Below, in pieces: positions 1 to 8,226 of a DNA stretch of 64,000 bases. How positions within the stretch are numbered: the first letter of the stretch is position 1; each line of letters starts with the position of its first letter. A model generated the notes under the pieces. The model saw nothing but the letters and a program-made list of their open reading frames with translations, did no database searches and was not told where the DNA came from. Source of the stretch: Flavobacterium chryseum. Lineage in GTDB: Bacteria > Bacteroidota > Bacteroidia > Flavobacteriales > Flavobacteriaceae. The stretch covers positions 62,001-126,000 of the forward strand of contig NZ_SNWW01000009.1 in the NCBI RefSeq assembly GCF_004362015.1, read 5' to 3'. The position numbers and the translations under genes are program-made.

Positions 1-98
1 AATTAAAGAAATAAAATTAAGATTTGTTTTTACTGCTGACAAACAGTTGTCATACGGCCAATTTAGCTTTGCAGTATAAACTTTTAAAAATTAATTTT

Positions 99-512
99 AT
101 GATTAATCAATTACCAAATTTAAATTGGATTAGTGTTTTGCTTGCATTCGTAGCCTATTTTTTACTCGGAGCTCTTTGGTTTACTTTATTATTTAGTAAA
201 TCGTATAAAAAATCCTTAGGAGGAGAAAAAGAAATTTTAGAAAATAAGCCTATTTTTATAGTCGGACCCGCCCTATGTTCGCTGATAATTACAATTGCAA
301 GTGCCGTTTTAGTTTACGCTTTAAATGTATCTTCTTTAAAAGATGGTTTTGAGTTTTCACTATTTATTGGTATCGGATTTTTAGTTGCAAATACAGTAAA
401 CATTGCAATTAATCCAAATATTCCAAGACCAATTTTGTACGGAATTATTAGTGGAAGTTATCATTTAGTGGGAATTTTGATTGTAAATTCGATCATAATT
501 GCGATGAAATAA
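99..512 (+). CDS. DUF1761 family membrane protein
   Basis: Small integral membrane protein of about 137 residues with four predicted hydrophobic helices (roughly 10-32, 52-75, 85-105 and 112-135). The N-terminal helix has the alternating aromatic/Gly pattern (FLLGALWF) seen in DUF1761 proteins; the function of that family is unknown. An in-frame ATG exists at 24, but the stretch it adds is not hydrophobic or family-like, so the start at 99 (MINQLPN) is preferred. The YdeI-like gene follows 10 bases after the stop, so the two are probably cotranscribed. The family call rests on overall pattern and length. Confidence 0.75.
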   Translation: MINQLPNLNWISVLLAFVAYFLLGALWFTLLFSKSYKKSLGGEKEILENKPIFIVGPALCSLIITIASAVLVYALNVSSLKDGFEFSLFIGIGFLVANTVNIAINPNIPRPILYGIISGSYHLVGILIVNSIIIAMK

Positions 513-522
513 AACATAAATA

Positions 523-1104
523 ATGGAACAAAATGAAATAGAAACTTTTTGTCCGACTAGCCAAACGGATTGGAGAGAATGGTTGCAAGAAAACCATCAC
601 TCAAAACAATCTGTTTGGCTTCTTTGTTATAAAAAACAAGCTAACATTCCAACAATAACCTGGAGTGACGCTGTTGATGAAGCGCTTTGTTTTGGCTGGA
701 TCGACAGTGTTCGAAAATCGATTGACAATGATAAGTTTATACAATTTTTTGGAAAACGAAAACCAAATAGCGTTTGGTCAAAAATCAACAAAGCAAAAGT
801 AGAACGGTTAATCGCTGACGGATTGATGATGAAAGCAGGTTTTGATAGCATTGAAAAAGCAAAACAAAATGGTTCATGGACAATTTTAGATGATGTTGAA
901 GAATTACTTATTCCTGAAGATCTCGAGAAAGGATTTGAAGCAAAACCGGGCGCTGCAGCTTATTTTTTAAGTTTGAGTAAATCTGCCAGAAAAAGCATTC
1001 TGCAATGGCTCGTTATGGCTAAACGTCCGGAAACAAGACAAAACCGAATTAATGAAATAGCAGAACTTGCTGCACAAAAACTGAAACCAAAACAGTTTAG
1101 ATAA
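523..1104 (+). CDS. YdeI/OmdA family protein
   Basis: A 193-residue soluble protein resembling the YdeI/OmpD-associated family, sometimes called bacteriocin-protection proteins. The N-terminal part carries the family-like stretch around residues 40-85 (WSDAVDEALCFGWIDS, then a KRKPNSVWSKIN segment). The C-terminal part, from about residue 145, looks like the OmdA helical segment (AYFLSLSKSARKSILQW, ending with Arg/Lys-rich helices). No catalytic residues are known for this family and its role in Bacteroidota is unproven. It lies 10 bases downstream of the DUF1761 gene. Confidence 0.8.
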   Translation: MEQNEIETFCPTSQTDWREWLQENHHSKQSVWLLCYKKQANIPTITWSDAVDEALCFGWIDSVRKSIDNDKFIQFFGKRKPNSVWSKINKAKVERLIADGLMMKAGFDSIEKAKQNGSWTILDDVEELLIPEDLEKGFEAKPGAAAYFLSLSKSARKSILQWLVMAKRPETRQNRINEIAELAAQKLKPKQFR

Positions 1105-1193
1105 TTTCATTTGTAAAACAATACATATAGTTTTTGTAACATTTTTTAGAGACTGGTTACTAATAAGTTAGTGTTTAACTTAAAAGTAATCTT

Positions 1194-2348
1194 ATGCAAA
1201 AAATTTCAAGACGTTCGTTTGTAAACAAATTTGGCGTTGGTGTTGGCGCTTCGGTTGTAATGACAACGCTTCCCTCCTTTTTAGTTCCATCAGAGATTGA
1301 GCAACAACCTTATACCGGAAAAAAAATAAACATTGCACTTTGCGGCCTCGGATATTATGCTGAAATGCTAGCGTCCGGAATTGAAAAATCAGATTATTGC
1401 ACACTTGCAGGAATTGTTACAGGAACACTATCAAAAGCTAAAAAATGGAAAACTCAATATAATATTCCGGAGAAAAACATTTACAACTATCAAAATTTTG
1501 ATGAAATTATACACAACAAAAATATAGATCTGGTCTATGTTGTTGTACCAAATGGTTTGCATAAGGAATTTACTATTCGTGCTGCAAAAGCCGGTAAACA
1601 TGTAATCACTGAAAAGCCAATGGCGGTTTCTGTAAAAGATTGCGAAGAAATGATAAAAGCCTGCAACGATGCAAATGTGCAGCTGGCTATTGGTTATCGT
1701 TTGCATTATGAGCCTTATCATTTAGAATTGAAACGATTAGGACAAAATAAAGTTTTCGGGCAAGTTCGTTTTATTGAAGCTTCACTGGGTTATAAAACCT
1801 ACGATACAACTAGTAAGGTTAAAGTGGATAAAAAAGACCGTAACGAATGGCGACTGACTAAAGCTTTATCGGGTGGCGGACCATTAATGGATCTCGGAAT
1901 TTATTGCATTCAAAGTGCTCGTTATGTTCTTGGAGAAGAACCAATTGCGGTTACAGCTCAATTTGGAACTATAAATGACAAAGACAGATTTTCTGAAACA
2001 GAAGAAAGCATTAGCTGGCAAATGGAATTTCCGAGTGGTGCGGTTGCCAATTGCAATACTTCTTGCGGTTTTAATATTGACAGATTTTATGCTGCTGCAG
2101 ATGAAGGCTTCTTTGAATTAAGTCCTGCGCTTAGTTACGGGCCCTTTGTTGGGAAAACATCGGAAAAAGAATTAAATTTTCCTGTAATCAATCAACAGAA
2201 AACACAATTGGATGAAATTTGTAAAGTATTAGCAGAAAATAAAAAATTACCCAACCATATTACCGGCGAAGAAGGAATAAAAGATATCAGGATAATTAAT
2301 GCAATTTACAAATCGGCAGAAACGGGAAAAAAAGTTGAAATAAAATAA
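1194..2348 (+). CDS. Gfo/Idh/MocA family oxidoreductase, Tat-type N-terminus
   Basis: NAD(P)-dependent sugar-type oxidoreductase of 384 residues. The N-terminus SRRSFVNKFG followed by a hydrophobic Gly/Ala/Val stretch (residues 5-30) looks like a twin-arginine export signal, as in periplasmic glucose-fructose oxidoreductases. A Rossmann fold starts near residue 45 (ALCGLGYYAEML), and the conserved E-K-P motif of the family is at 140-142. The C-terminal half (GGGPLMDLGIYCI, about 222-235) matches the substrate domain. It stands alone between two promoter-containing gaps. The substrate cannot be deduced; a glucose-fructose-oxidoreductase-like activity is the nearest family guess. Confidence 0.85.
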   Translation: MQKISRRSFVNKFGVGVGASVVMTTLPSFLVPSEIEQQPYTGKKINIALCGLGYYAEMLASGIEKSDYCTLAGIVTGTLSKAKKWKTQYNIPEKNIYNYQNFDEIIHNKNIDLVYVVVPNGLHKEFTIRAAKAGKHVITEKPMAVSVKDCEEMIKACNDANVQLAIGYRLHYEPYHLELKRLGQNKVFGQVRFIEASLGYKTYDTTSKVKVDKKDRNEWRLTKALSGGGPLMDLGIYCIQSARYVLGEEPIAVTAQFGTINDKDRFSETEESISWQMEFPSGAVANCNTSCGFNIDRFYAAADEGFFELSPALSYGPFVGKTSEKELNFPVINQQKTQLDEICKVLAENKKLPNHITGEEGIKDIRIINAIYKSAETGKKVEIK

Positions 2349-2419
2349 GATTTTAATTGCCAAAAAAAATCAGGCATGTAATCTTTTTTTAAATTTAACT
2401 AAATATTTTCCTATAAAAT

Positions 2420-2450
2420 TTTGCGCAGTCAAATAACTGCATTATATTTG
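2420..2450 (+). promoter_or_regulatory. Bacteroidota-type promoter of the ArsR/SRPBCC operon
   Basis: TTTG at 2420-2423 and TATATTTG at 2443-2450 are separated by 19 bases, which fits the Bacteroidota consensus TTTG-N19-TAnnTTTG. The start codon at 2469 lies only 18 bases beyond the -7 element, so the leader is very short. This is seen directly; promoter activity is inferred. Confidence 0.8.
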
Positions 2451-2465
2451 CAGTCAAATAACTGC
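2425..2465 (+). promoter_or_regulatory. Tandem palindromic operators of the ArsR-type repressor
   Basis: The 16-bp palindrome GCAGTCAAATAACTGC (arms GCAGT/ACTGC) occurs twice, at 2425-2440 and 2450-2465. The first copy lies in the spacer between the -33 and -7 elements. The second starts on the last base of the -7 element and ends three bases before the ATG. This placement suits binding by the ArsR/SdpR-type repressor encoded immediately downstream, giving autorepression. Repeats and positions are seen; the bound protein is inferred. Confidence 0.75.
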
Positions 2466-2468
2466 ACA

Positions 2469-2792
2469 ATGGAAATTCGTAGAGATGTTTTTCAGGCAAT
2501 AGCCGACCCTACCCGCAGGGCAATTTTAAGTTTGGTGGCAATACAAGCGATGACACCTGGTACTATCGCTGAAAATTTTGATTCGTCGAGGCAAACAATT
2601 TCAAAACACATTCAAATACTTAATGAATGTGAACTACTCTATCAAACGCAAACAGGTAGAGAAATTTACTATCAATTAAATCCTCAAAAAATAAAAGAAA
2701 TAGCTGATTTTATTGAGCCATTCCGCAAAATGTGGGATGACCGATTTAATTCGTTAGAAGCAATAATGAAAAACTACCAACCTAAAAAATAA
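2469..2792 (+). CDS. ArsR/SdpR-type winged-helix repressor
   Basis: A 107-residue ArsR-superfamily DNA-binding protein. The start [20 protein letters not shown] is the canonical beginning of the SdpR-like branch, and the recognition helix region [13 protein letters not shown] is at about 40-52. No metal-binding ELCxCD motif is present, so it is unlikely to be a metal sensor. An in-frame ATG at 2421 would put the promoter and operators inside the coding region, so the start at 2469 is chosen. It is the first gene of an operon with an SRPBCC protein and a DoxX protein (6-base gaps), a common Bacteroidota arrangement, and it probably represses this operon. Confidence 0.9.
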   Translation: MEIRRDVFQAIADPTRRAILSLVAIQAMTPGTIAENFDSSRQTISKHIQILNECELLYQTQTGREIYYQLNPQKIKEIADFIEPFRKMWDDRFNSLEAIMKNYQPKK

Positions 2793-2798
2793 CGGATT

Positions 2799-3266
2799 AT
2801 GGAATTAAAAACACAAATAAAAGCTGAAGATAACAAGCAGGAAATTGTAATAACAAGAGAATTTGATTTGCCTTTAGACTTGCTTTTTAAAGCTTATACC
2901 GAAGCCGAAATTGTAGCACAATGGATGGGAACAAAAGTTATTAAGCTTGAAAACAAAAAACACGGTGGTTATCAATTTGAAACTTCAGATCCTAACGGAA
3001 ATGTTGTTTTTAAAGCTAACGGAACAATTCATGAATTTAATCTGAATGAAAAGATAACGCGAACATTTGAAATGGAAAATTCTCCTTTTGCCGTTCAGCT
3101 GGAGTTTTTAGAATTTCAAAAAATGAGCGATAACACAAGTAAACTCGTTATGCAAATCGTTTATAAAAGTGTTGAACTCAGAGACCAAATGCTGAAATTA
3201 CCTTTTGCACAAGGTTTAAATATGGCACATAACAGGCTACAAGAAATTTTAAACAAATCAAAATAA
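2799..3266 (+). CDS. SRPBCC/AHSA1-type ligand-binding protein
   Basis: A 155-residue START-like (SRPBCC) domain protein of the AHSA1 (Hsp90 ATPase activator homologue) group. The hallmark opening ITREFDLPLDLLFKAYTEAE...VAQWMG spans about residues 18-45, and the expected C-terminal helix (LRDQMLKLPFAQGLNMAHNRLQEIL) closes the fold. Such proteins bind hydrophobic ligands and are often encoded next to ArsR-type repressors, as here. Gaps of 6 bases on both sides show it belongs to the operon. The ligand is unknown. Confidence 0.88.
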   Translation: MELKTQIKAEDNKQEIVITREFDLPLDLLFKAYTEAEIVAQWMGTKVIKLENKKHGGYQFETSDPNGNVVFKANGTIHEFNLNEKITRTFEMENSPFAVQLEFLEFQKMSDNTSKLVMQIVYKSVELRDQMLKLPFAQGLNMAHNRLQEILNKSK

Positions 3267-3272
3267 TACATC

Positions 3273-3650
3273 ATGACAAAGAGAAATAAAATTATTTATT
3301 GGGTTGCTACTTTATGGCTTGCTTTAGGAATGTTATCGACCGGAATCGTACAAGTAATAAAAATGAAGGAAGAAGTGGATATGATGGCACATTTGGGTTA
3401 TCCTGCCTATTTTTTAACCATAATTGGAGTTTGGAAAATTCTGGGCGTTATGGCAATTCTTATCCCGAAATTTCCGTTATTAAAAGAATGGACTTATGCT
3501 GGTTTCTTTTTTGCAATGTCCGGAGCTATTTTTTCTCATTTGGCTTGTGACGATAGCGCTAAAGAATTTTTCGGACCAACATTGTTACTTGTTTTAGTTG
3601 TAGTATTCTGGTATTTTAGACCTGCAGAAAGAAAAGTTATTTCAGCTTAG
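3273..3650 (+). CDS. DoxX-like membrane protein
   Basis: A four-helix membrane protein of 125 residues: helices at roughly 8-28, 43-63, 70-90 and 98-115. The pattern YWVATLWLALGMLSTGIVQV and the segment KILGVMAILIPKFPLLKEW are characteristic of the DoxX-like family that accompanies ArsR plus SRPBCC genes. Biochemical function is not established. It follows the SRPBCC gene by 6 bases. Confidence 0.85.
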   Translation: MTKRNKIIYWVATLWLALGMLSTGIVQVIKMKEEVDMMAHLGYPAYFLTIIGVWKILGVMAILIPKFPLLKEWTYAGFFFAMSGAIFSHLACDDSAKEFFGPTLLLVLVVVFWYFRPAERKVISA

Positions 3651-3723
3651 TTTTAGAAATATTATTTTCTGAATAACAATTAAACGATTAGTATATTTGA
3701 TGTTACATTAAATCATCTCACGT

Positions 3724-4389
3724 ATGGATTCAAAAGAAATACTTAGCCATCTTGAAAAATTGGGCAACGAAAAAATGCGTGCGCATAATGCTAAATATGG
3801 CGCAGGCGAAAATCAGTTTGGTGTTAAAATGGGAGATATTCGTGCGTTGGCAAAGAAAATAAAAACGAATCATGAATTAGCCTTAGAACTTTGGGAAACA
3901 GAAAATGTTGATGCCCGATTTTTAGCTGTTTTACTTCTTGATCCGAAAAAAATATCTACAGAAGAACTAACGAAATTAGTAATGTCTGAAAAGTTTCCGC
4001 ACGTTGCAGATTGGCTGTATACAAATGTTATAAAAGTGAATGCAAATAAAGAAATTTTAAGAAACGAATGGATGAAATCCTCTAACACAATGGCTATTCG
4101 AGCCGCATGGAGCCTGACAAGCGGATGTGTTGCCAGAAATCCGGAAGTACTTGATATTCCGGCTTTACTTAATACAATTGAAACTGAAATGCCAAAAGCG
4201 GCACCGGAAGTTCAATGGACAATGAATTCAACTTTAGCCAACATCGGAATTCATTTTTCTGAATATCGGGAACGCGCCATTGCAATTGGAGAAAAATTGG
4301 GAATTTATAAAGATTATCCAACTTCAAAAGGCTGTACTTCACCCTTCGCTCCTATTTGGATTAATGAAATAGTTCGAAGACAGGGTTAG
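3724..4389 (+). CDS. DNA alkylation repair enzyme (AlkD-like HEAT-repeat protein)
   Basis: A 221-residue all-helical protein matching the DNA alkylation repair (AlkD/AlkC-type HEAT-repeat) family, which removes alkylated bases from DNA. Supporting stretches are KYGAGENQFGVKMGDIRALAKKI near residues 24-46 and the helical repeats ELALELWETENVDARFLAVLLL around 51-72. The C-terminal part (APEVQWTMNSTLANIGIH) also fits. It lies 73 bases after the DoxX gene and 23 bases before a DUF4256 gene, so it is probably part of the same transcript, although a separate promoter in the 73-base gap is possible. Confidence 0.85.
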   Translation: MDSKEILSHLEKLGNEKMRAHNAKYGAGENQFGVKMGDIRALAKKIKTNHELALELWETENVDARFLAVLLLDPKKISTEELTKLVMSEKFPHVADWLYTNVIKVNANKEILRNEWMKSSNTMAIRAAWSLTSGCVARNPEVLDIPALLNTIETEMPKAAPEVQWTMNSTLANIGIHFSEYRERAIAIGEKLGIYKDYPTSKGCTSPFAPIWINEIVRRQG

Positions 4390-4412
4390 CTTAATAAATA
4401 AAATAAACAAAG

Positions 4413-4979
4413 ATGAAAAGCATTAAAAAAGAATTATCGACAGAACAAGCTGCTGCATTATTTAAAGTATTGCAAGCTCGTTTTGAGAAAAATATGAACC
4501 GCCATAAAGGTCTTGACTGGAACGCAATACAAACAAAACTGGAAGTAAATCCAGAAAAATTATGGTCGCTGGACGAAATGGAAAGAACGGAAGGTGAACC
4601 TGATGTTGTTGGTTTTGATAAAAAAACAAGCGAATATATTTTTTATGATTGTGCAGCAGAAAGCCCAAAAGGCCGAAGAAGTTGTTGTTACGATCATGAA
4701 GCACTAGAAAAAAGAAAAGAAAACAAACCAAACGACAGTGCTGTAAATATGGCCGATGAAATGGGAATTTCAATTTTGAATGAAGAAGAATACCGCGAAT
4801 TGCAAAAACTTGGAAAATTCGACACCAAAACGTCAAGCTGGATTGCAACGCCATCTGAGATTAGGAAACTTGGAGGCGCTATTTTTGCAGATTTCCGTTA
4901 CAACACCATTTTTGTATATCATAACGGAGCTGAATCGTATTATGCTGCGAGAGGATTTCGTGGTTCTTTAAGAGTTTAA
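4413..4979 (+). CDS. DUF4256 family protein
   Basis: A soluble 188-residue protein recognised as DUF4256 from its composition and conserved stretches: LFKVLQARFEKNMNRHKGLDW (about 16-36), the Cys/Arg-rich ESPKGRRSCCYDHEALEKRK region (about 84-103), and the C-terminal YHNGAESYYAARGFRGSLRV. The family has no assigned function. It is the last gene of the operon and is followed by a rho-independent terminator. Confidence 0.85.
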   Translation: MKSIKKELSTEQAAALFKVLQARFEKNMNRHKGLDWNAIQTKLEVNPEKLWSLDEMERTEGEPDVVGFDKKTSEYIFYDCAAESPKGRRSCCYDHEALEKRKENKPNDSAVNMADEMGISILNEEEYRELQKLGKFDTKTSSWIATPSEIRKLGGAIFADFRYNTIFVYHNGAESYYAARGFRGSLRV

Positions 4980-4987
4980 ATAAAATA

Positions 4988-5020
4988 AAAAAGACTTCAT
5001 AGCAATAATGAAGTCTTTTT
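4988..5020 (+). terminator. Bidirectional intrinsic terminator
   Basis: A 13-bp perfect stem (AAAAAGACTTCAT and its complement) with a 7-base loop and T-tract. It lies between the convergent DUF4256 and PepSY-like genes and can serve both strands. Confidence 0.85.
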
Positions 5021-5044
5021 TATTTTTAATTGTTTTTATGTTCT

Positions 5045-5479
5045 TTAATCTTTATCGCCTTTTATAAATTTCCCCTCTTTGGTAAATTCCAGGTCAATTT
5101 TGTTTGTTAAATCAACGTCAAGATCTTTGTGACCATAATCGATGTGAGTAATTTTTTCATTTGGGTAATGCTTTGCAACATAATCTTTAATTTCTTTTGG
5201 AATAAAATCAGTCGGAATTGGTTTGTTGTCTCCATCGACTTCTCGGTATGAACCATCTTTCCAAAATTCTACTTCGGTACCATCTTTTAATATGACTTCG
5301 TAACCTTTTTCACCATGTTCAGCATCTTTTTTGACAATGTCAACGGTGGTGTGATTAAAATGCTTCTGTATAAAATCCTGCGAAGTTTTTGGCAGTTCTG
5401 TAAATTGGATTTTCTTTTGAGCGCTGGCCGATATTACAAAACTCAGTAATGATAAGGCAAAAATTATTTTCGTTTTCAT
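5045..5479 (-). CDS. Secreted PepSY-like domain protein
   Basis: A 144-residue exported protein with a Sec signal peptide (MKTKIIFALSLLSFVISASAQ). The mature part has two repeats of the PepSY-like (beta-lactamase-inhibitor-like, PF11396-type) fold: each begins with a helix (SQDFIQKHFNH; EIKDYVAKHYPN) and continues with strands containing VILKDGTEVEFWKDG or DLTNKIDLEFTKEGKF. These proteins are periplasmic or surface-associated in Bacteroidota with no defined activity. It is a single gene bounded by the shared terminator. Confidence 0.8.
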   Translation of the reverse strand: MKTKIIFALSLLSFVISASAQKKIQFTELPKTSQDFIQKHFNHTTVDIVKKDAEHGEKGYEVILKDGTEVEFWKDGSYREVDGDNKPIPTDFIPKEIKDYVAKHYPNEKITHIDYGHKDLDVDLTNKIDLEFTKEGKFIKGDKD

Positions 5480-5635
5480 GATTTCATATTTAATGATTAT
5501 TGTAGCTAATTTAATACGAAAAATATTGAATCACAATCAATTTAAGAAACCTTTAGTTTTTAGGACTGAATTTTATTTACATAATTCCATTTAAAACGCT
5601 ATTTTCGATTGAAATTAAAATGAATAATTTATCGA

Positions 5636-6091
5636 ATGATTCTCGAAAAAGCAATTCCAAACAATCACGAAATTTTGACAATAATCACCAAAAAGTCAAA
5701 AGCTTATTGGGGATATTCTGAAGAACAAATTGAAGTTTGGTCAGATTCATTAACGGTTACAAAAAAGTATATTGAAACCAAATCAGTATATAAATTAAGC
5801 GTTGATAATCAAATTGTTGCTTATTATTCATTTTTCAATGAAGATGAAGAAACTGTAAAACTTGACAATCTTTTTGTTTTACCCGAATATATAGGAAAAG
5901 GAATTGGACAATTTTTAATGAATGATTTCCTTAATCGTTTAAAGAATACAAACTTCAAAAAAGTGATTCTTCACTCAGAACCCAATGCCGAAATGTTTTA
6001 TTCTAAATTTGGTTTTATAAAAATTGGACAACTGGAATCTTCCATTAAAAACAGATTTTTACCAATTATGGAATTAAAAATTAATATCTAA
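5636..6091 (+). CDS. GNAT family N-acetyltransferase
   Basis: A 151-residue acetyltransferase of the GNAT fold. The acetyl-CoA-binding motif A is visible in LDNLFVLPEYIGKGIGQFL (about residues 76-94, G-K-G-I-G loop), followed by motif B (VILHSEPNAEMFYSKFGF) near 110-127. The acceptor substrate cannot be inferred. It is a lone gene with AT-rich flanks. Confidence 0.85.
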   Translation: MILEKAIPNNHEILTIITKKSKAYWGYSEEQIEVWSDSLTVTKKYIETKSVYKLSVDNQIVAYYSFFNEDEETVKLDNLFVLPEYIGKGIGQFLMNDFLNRLKNTNFKKVILHSEPNAEMFYSKFGFIKIGQLESSIKNRFLPIMELKINI

Positions 6092-6182
6092 TTAAAGTAC
6101 TATAATTTATAAATGAATAATTTAACCATTCAAAATTGTTGAAAGAACCAAATCAATTAATAAAAGAAATAAAGCAATTTTA

Positions 6183-7571
6183 ATGAATACAGCACTTTGG
6201 GAAAAGGTTTTAAATTTTGAATTAGACAATCCGAATGATCAATACGGATTTTCGACAAGATTAGCATTTGAAAATAGTTGGACGTCATTTTTTACTAAAA
6301 TGGCTATTCTCGAATACAAAAAATTCATGTATTTGGCAGCAACTTCAGATGAAATGGTTTCACCGTCAGAATCTGTTGATATTGTTTGGCATCAACATTT
6401 AATTTTTACCAATTCTTACTCTGATTTTTGCACTTTATTAGGTAAAAGAATAGAACATATTCCGTCGACACATAATAGATCTGACTTTGAGAAATTTCAT
6501 AAAGCTAAAGAAAGAACCAAAGAACTTTATGAAATAAATTTTGGAAATCAGCCTGATGAAATTTGGAATTATACGAACGAATTAGACTCTCTTAATCTGA
6601 CTGAAAGCACAACTAAAATTTCAACATTAAAGAAAATATTTTTAGTTTTATTTTTTCTTTCAATTTTTCCAATTTATTTCGTAATCAAACCCATATTAAT
6701 AGAAATTGACAATCCGGACTTTTTAACTGGGTATTTCATTGTATTTGCTATTGTAATTGGTTTGGTAGAATTATATATCCGATTTAGTTTTCAAGCATTT
6801 TATTATAAAATCAAGTCGAATTCAATTTTATCAAATCTAAGTCCGTTTGAGTTGGTTTTCCTTGAGCAAGACAAAATGGAGTTTGTGGTTCATGGCGTTG
6901 TAAACAATCTTATAAGTAATAAAAAAATTAAGGTTGTTGGAAATAATAAATTAGAAATAATTGACGAAAATTACACTGAAAATCAATATGAAAACTGTGT
7001 TCTTGAAATGATGAAGGCCTATCAGCCTATGCCCTATTTTCAATTATACCACACAATAAGAAGAATTCCTGTATATGATCAGATACAAAAATCGGTAAAC
7101 CGAATAAAGGAAACAATAAGCAATTCAAAACAATTTATATCAGTTATAATAGTCGTAATGGTTGTTTTAGGATTATTGTTAAGCGTAGGTTTTAGCAGGC
7201 TTATTTCGGGAATTACCAGAGACAAACCGGTTACTTTTTTAGTATTTGCTATGATATTTTTAATCGTAATCTGTGATTATTATTTCAATCGGGTAATAAA
7301 ACACTTATTTCAAAAAACCATACCTCAATCTTTTAAAGAGCAAAAAAACAACACTGCAGTTGAAAAAGACTGGGAATTAAATTATTTTTTATTTGGAAAT
7401 ATGGTGTTGGTTAATTCTTTTATGCCGTTAATTGCCACAACAAATACAAGTAACTTTGGAAGTTCTAATGGCAGTTCAAACAGCAGCTGTGGCTCTGGTG
7501 GAAGTTCATGCGGAAGCTCTTGTGGCAGTTCTTGCGGGAGTTCCTGCGAGGTTGTGGTGGAGATTAAATAA
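6183..7571 (+). CDS. GRDP-like/TIGR04222-type membrane protein with Cys-Gly-Ser tail
   Basis: A 462-residue membrane protein built from parts not usually discussed together. Residues 1-125 resemble the N-terminal region of glycine-rich domain proteins (GRDP/DUF1399-like), with the signature DIVWHQHLIFTNSYSDFC at 66-83. Hydrophobic helices lie at about 152-173, 181-200, 318-338 and 349-366. Between the helix pairs, residues 219-260 (LSPFELVFLEQDKMEFVVHG...) resemble the TIGR04222 domain. The C-terminus (422-456) is a low-complexity Gly/Ser/Asn tail with regularly spaced Cys (CGSSCGSSCGSSC). Function is unknown. It stands alone, with the Crp/Fnr regulator gene 61 bases downstream. Confidence 0.65.
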   Translation: MNTALWEKVLNFELDNPNDQYGFSTRLAFENSWTSFFTKMAILEYKKFMYLAATSDEMVSPSESVDIVWHQHLIFTNSYSDFCTLLGKRIEHIPSTHNRSDFEKFHKAKERTKELYEINFGNQPDEIWNYTNELDSLNLTESTTKISTLKKIFLVLFFLSIFPIYFVIKPILIEIDNPDFLTGYFIVFAIVIGLVELYIRFSFQAFYYKIKSNSILSNLSPFELVFLEQDKMEFVVHGVVNNLISNKKIKVVGNNKLEIIDENYTENQYENCVLEMMKAYQPMPYFQLYHTIRRIPVYDQIQKSVNRIKETISNSKQFISVIIVVMVVLGLLLSVGFSRLISGITRDKPVTFLVFAMIFLIVICDYYFNRVIKHLFQKTIPQSFKEQKNNTAVEKDWELNYFLFGNMVLVNSFMPLIATTNTSNFGSSNGSSNSSCGSGGSSCGSSCGSSCGSSCEVVVEIK

Positions 7572-7581
7572 AACAAGATCA

Positions 7582-7601
7582 CTTTTTGCCAAATGACAAA
7601 T
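7582..7601 (+). promoter_or_regulatory. Crp/Fnr-like operator upstream of the Crp/Fnr gene
   Basis: CTTTTTGCCAAATGACAAAT contains an imperfect dyad TTGCCA-AA-TGACAA. The same 20 bases occur at 8207-8226. The dyad centre is about 36 bases upstream of the end of a -7-like TATCTTG at 7622-7628, close to the position used by class II Crp/Fnr activators. Autoregulation is inferred. Confidence 0.65.
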
Positions 7602-7632
7602 CATCAAAAAATAACTTTACTTATCTTGCGGT

Positions 7633-8199
7633 ATGAAACAATTTATAGACTATATACTGCAGTTTGGCAATTTAAACCAGCAGCAAATCGATTTGATTTC
7701 TAAGAAAGCAACTGTAATAGAAATTAAAAAAGACGAATATTTTTCTGAAGCCGGAAAAATAGCGCAACAAGTTGGTTTTGTTTTAGATGGCATTGTCCGG
7801 GTTTGTTATTACAGTAACAAAGGCGAAGAAATAACCAAATACTTTATTGACGAAAATAATCTGGTAGTCGATTTAGAAAGTTTTGACAATCAAATTGCTT
7901 CAACGGCTTACGTACAAGCTGTTGTGGATACTAAAATCCTGGTTTTTTCTAAAAAAGACTGGACAGAACTTTTTAATATCATCGTTGGATGGGAAGCTAT
8001 TGTATATAAATTGGTTTCGCATGCATTACGCCAAAAAGTAGAGAGACGAAGCCCGTTGGTTACAGAAGATGCCAAAGATCGTTATTTAAAATTTCTCGAA
8101 ATTTATCCTAATATCGTAAATCGTGTTCCGCTTTCGTTTGTGGCTTCTTATTTGGGTATTACACAATCTTCTTTAAGCAGAATCAGAAAAAACATTTAA
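7633..8199 (+). CDS. Crp/Fnr family transcriptional regulator
   Basis: A 188-residue regulator with an N-terminal cyclic-nucleotide-binding-type beta barrel (about 20-115) and a C-terminal helix-turn-helix (VPLSFVASYLGITQSSLSRIRK, about 166-187). There are no Fe-S cysteines of the FNR type. The start codon lies five bases past a -7-like element, so the mRNA may be nearly leaderless. The same dyad operator precedes this gene and the SDR gene downstream, which suggests that it controls itself and the SDR. The effector is unknown. Confidence 0.9.
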   Translation: MKQFIDYILQFGNLNQQQIDLISKKATVIEIKKDEYFSEAGKIAQQVGFVLDGIVRVCYYSNKGEEITKYFIDENNLVVDLESFDNQIASTAYVQAVVDTKILVFSKKDWTELFNIIVGWEAIVYKLVSHALRQKVERRSPLVTEDAKDRYLKFLEIYPNIVNRVPLSFVASYLGITQSSLSRIRKNI

Positions 8200-8206
8200 T
8201 AATTCG

Positions 8207-8226
8207 CTTTTTGCCAAATGACAAAT
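8207..8226 (+). promoter_or_regulatory. Crp/Fnr-like operator upstream of the SDR gene
   Basis: Exact 20-base copy of the site at 7582-7601. The dyad centre lies about 36-37 bases upstream of the end of a -7-like element (GAACTTTG, 8247-8254), the same geometry as at the regulator's own promoter. Confidence 0.65.

Noticed and set aside
24-98. Extended N-terminus of the DUF1761 gene
   Set aside because: The added 25 residues do not look like the family, and the ATG at 99 gives a normal DUF1761 start.
2421-2468. Extended N-terminus of the ArsR-type gene
   Set aside because: It would translate the promoter and both operator palindromes; the family start is at 2469.
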